Below are positions 5,713 through 7,161 of a stretch of DNA of 7,161 nt, piece after piece. The stretch is from Coriobacteriia bacterium. GTDB lineage: Bacteria > Actinomycetota > Coriobacteriia > Coriobacteriales > QAMH01. Location of the stretch: assembly GCA_900756605.1 (NCBI GenBank), contig CAAEKX010000010.1:1-7161 (forward strand). The letters run 5' to 3'. Numbering within the stretch: the stretch's first letter is position 1; every line of letters starts with the position of its first letter. The notes under the pieces are model-generated. The model was not told the DNA's origin and searched no databases. It worked only from the letters and a program-made list of their open reading frames with translations. The translations under genes were made by a program, and so were the position numbers.

Positions 5713-5741
5713 GACAAACGTGCCTGGCACGCTGTCTCATA
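5708..5741. terminator. Palindrome shared by two convergent genes, REP-like or bidirectional terminator
   Basis: Outer arms TATGAGACA (5708-5716) and TGTCTCATA (5733-5741) are perfectly complementary. After a small asymmetric bulge the inner arms CGTGC/GCACG continue the stem to a CTG loop within GTGCCTGGCAC. Each outer arm contains a TGA stop: the peptidase stop at 5710-5712 and the dehydrogenase stop at 5737-5739. No T-tract follows on either strand, so it is not a textbook intrinsic terminator. The GTGCCTGGCAC core resembles repeated extragenic palindromes, so it may be one copy of a dispersed REP family. Confidence 0.6.
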
Positions 5742-7161
5742 TCCTAGTCAAAGAAGGGTTTTTGACTGCCGATGCGACTCGGATCCCATCGAGCGCGGCC
5801 GACATGATGCCACCGGCATAGCCTGCCCCCTCGCCGCACGGATATACGCCCTGCACATGCGTCGACATGAGCGTATGAGAATCACGTACGACACGCACCG
5901 GCGAGGAGCTACGCGCCTCGATTCCCGTGAGTAGCGCTCCGGCATCGGCAAAGCCATGCAGGTTGCGATCGAGCACGGGCAATGCCTCACGCAAGGCGGT
6001 GCTCACAAAACCCGGCAAGCAGGTCTCCAGGGATGCCTCGACCACGCCGAGCGGATAGCTCGCCTCGGGCATCATGCGCGGCTTGCCCGCGATACCCGCG
6101 AACTGCCCCACACGCTGCACGGGAGCGCGCCAATCCGCACCACCCGCAGCGTAGGCCGCCTGCTCCCAGCGACGCTGGAACGCGATGCCCGAGAGCGGAT
6201 CGACCGCATCACCGAAATCGTCGGGCGTCACGTTGCACAACAGCGCCGCGTTGGCGTTGGCCCCATCACGCGCCTGACGTGACATGCCGTTTACCGTGAG
6301 GCCACCTTCCTCGCTTGAAGCCGCAACCACCTCGCCACCGGGACACATGCAGAAGGTATAGACTGAGCGACCGTTCTCAAGATGGCACGCAAGCTTGTAA
6401 TCGGCAGCTCCGAGCGCAGGGTGTCCCGCTGCCTGCCCGTACTGGGCGTGGTTGATGAACTCCTGCTCGTGCTCGATGCGCACGCCGATGGAGAAGGGCT
6501 TGGGCTCGAGCTCGAAGCCAAGCTGCTTGAGCAGCGCGAAGGTGTCACGCGCCGAGTGCCCACAAGCAAGGATGAGCCGCGATGCCTCGACCTCGTATCG
6601 AGCCCCGTCGGCCGCGAGCGTAACGCCATGCAGCACCCCTGCCGCATCGATATCCATCCCCACGAGCTGTGTATGAAAGCGTACCTCGCCACCACAGGCG
6701 ATGATGCGTTCGCGTATGCGCTTGACAACGCCTGCGAGCACGTCCGTGCCAATGTGCGGCTTTGCCTGCCACAGAATCTCGAGCGGTGCTCCCGCCGCGA
6801 CGAAGGTCTCGAGCACGTGCGCAATCTGCGGAGAGTTTTTACCCGTCGTGAGCTTGCCATCAGAGAAGGTGCCGGCTCCACCCTCGCCAAACTGCACATT
6901 GCTCGCCGTGTCGAGCACGCGCGTGCGGTGAAAGCGCTCGACATCTGCCGTGCGCTCCTCGACGGGTGCTCCGCGCTCGATAACGTGCGGACACAAGCCC
7001 GCCTCGGCAAGCTCAAGTGCGGCGAAGAGTCCCGCCGGCCCCGTCCCCACGACCATGGGACGCACACGACCGAGATGGCACTCGGGAAGCGGGCGCTCCT
7101 CGATGGGCCGTACCGGCTGTGGCGCACTCACGCCCTCGCCGATACCAACGGCCGCGACAAA
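5737..7161 (-). CDS. FAD-dependent dehydrogenase, COG2509 family, N-terminus cut off
   Basis: Uncharacterised flavoprotein family widespread in bacteria; substrate and physiological role are unknown. The frame is open at the window edge and gives 474 residues up to TGA 5737-5739. Counting from the first visible residue: the FAD-binding Rossmann motif VVGTGPAGLFAALELAEAG (37-55), then NVQFGEGGAGTFSDGKLTTG (about 88-107), LILACGHSARDTF, PFSIGVRIEH, YTFCMCPGGEVV, VNGMSRQARDG, and the C-terminal flavin-binding GVYPCGEGAGYAGGIMSAALDG. These conserved blocks are characteristic of COG2509. A GTG at 7131 could serve as a start but has only GGCGAGGGC directly against it. Family members usually have a further N-terminal region of several dozen residues before the Rossmann motif, so the real start is most likely outside. 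No membrane segment or signal peptide is seen. The gene converges on the peptidase gene. Confidence 0.92.
   Translation of the reverse strand, partial: FVAAVGIGEGVSAPQPVRPIEERPLPECHLGRVRPMVVGTGPAGLFAALELAEAGLCPHVIERGAPVEERTADVERFHRTRVLDTASNVQFGEGGAGTFSDGKLTTGKNSPQIAHVLETFVAAGAPLEILWQAKPHIGTDVLAGVVKRIRERIIACGGEVRFHTQLVGMDIDAAGVLHGVTLAADGARYEVEASRLILACGHSARDTFALLKQLGFELEPKPFSIGVRIEHEQEFINHAQYGQAAGHPALGAADYKLACHLENGRSVYTFCMCPGGEVVAASSEEGGLTVNGMSRQARDGANANAALLCNVTPDDFGDAVDPLSGIAFQRRWEQAAYAAGGADWRAPVQRVGQFAGIAGKPRMMPEASYPLGVVEASLETCLPGFVSTALREALPVLDRNLHGFADAGALLTGIEARSSSPVRVVRDSHTLMSTHVQGVYPCGEGAGYAGGIMSAALDGIRVASAVKNPSLTRI
5746..5767. repeat. Second short inverted repeat next to the convergent palindrome
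   Basis: AGTCAAA (5746-5752) and TTTGACT (5761-5767) are exact complements around an eight-base loop. The repeat is inside the last codons of the FAD-dependent dehydrogenase gene and only four bases from the larger palindrome. It might form a second hairpin in the 3' end of that transcript; seven AT-rich pairs make this weak. Confidence 0.35.

Noticed and set aside
7129..7131. GTG as the true start of the FAD-dependent dehydrogenase
   Set aside because: The frame stays open to the window edge, the purine run is directly against the GTG, and related proteins have more sequence before the Rossmann motif.
1..7161. CRISPR array, insertion sequence, phage or defence system
   Set aside because: No regularly spaced direct repeats, transposase, integrase or defence-type gene is visible. 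The window is filled by recognisable housekeeping genes.

Overview
The window is an ordinary, gene-dense stretch of housekeeping chromosome from a fairly GC-rich bacterium. The left-hand genes, read on the minus strand, run veg, ispE, tRNA-Gln, glmU, prs. Bacillus subtilis has the same genes in the same relative order, but with more genes between ispE and glmU. High GC, a Veg protein and a glucose-6-phosphate isomerase of the transaldolase/isomerase type together suggest a Coriobacteriia-like actinobacterium (Eggerthella, Olsenella or Collinsella relatives). This is inference from gene content only; a GC-rich Firmicute is not excluded.

Layout. Minus strand, 3167 to 1: veg and ispE form one short operon behind a strong-looking promoter at 3229-3257. 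A tRNA-Gln(TTG) gene, glmU and the start of prs form a second transcription unit, with its own promoter (1899-1927) overlapping the ispE stop codon. Plus strand, 3304 to 5712: a stand-alone glucose-6-phosphate isomerase and, 15 bases later, a small membrane aspartic peptidase of the prepilin peptidase (A24) family. Minus strand, 7161 to 5737: the larger part of an uncharacterised FAD-dependent dehydrogenase (COG2509 type), cut by the window edge. The peptidase and dehydrogenase genes converge on a palindrome at 5708-5741 whose arms contain both stop codons.

How the genes fit together. glmU makes UDP-N-acetylglucosamine for the cell wall, prs makes PRPP for nucleotides, ispE acts in the MEP isoprenoid pathway, and pgi links glucose-6-phosphate and fructose-6-phosphate, the latter feeding amino-sugar synthesis. 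Veg is a small conserved protein of poorly defined role. The peptidase and dehydrogenase have no clear functional partner here.

I found no mobile element, CRISPR array or novel multi-gene system. The points worth a second look are small: a perfect dyad between veg and pgi, a hairpin covering the veg ribosome binding site, the tRNA placed 13-25 bases ahead of glmU, the rearranged motif order of the isomerase, the Cys-rich orphan peptidase with an internal perfect inverted repeat, and the palindrome shared by two convergent stop codons. The only sizeable intergenic region is 3168-3303 (136 bases, AT-richer than its surroundings).
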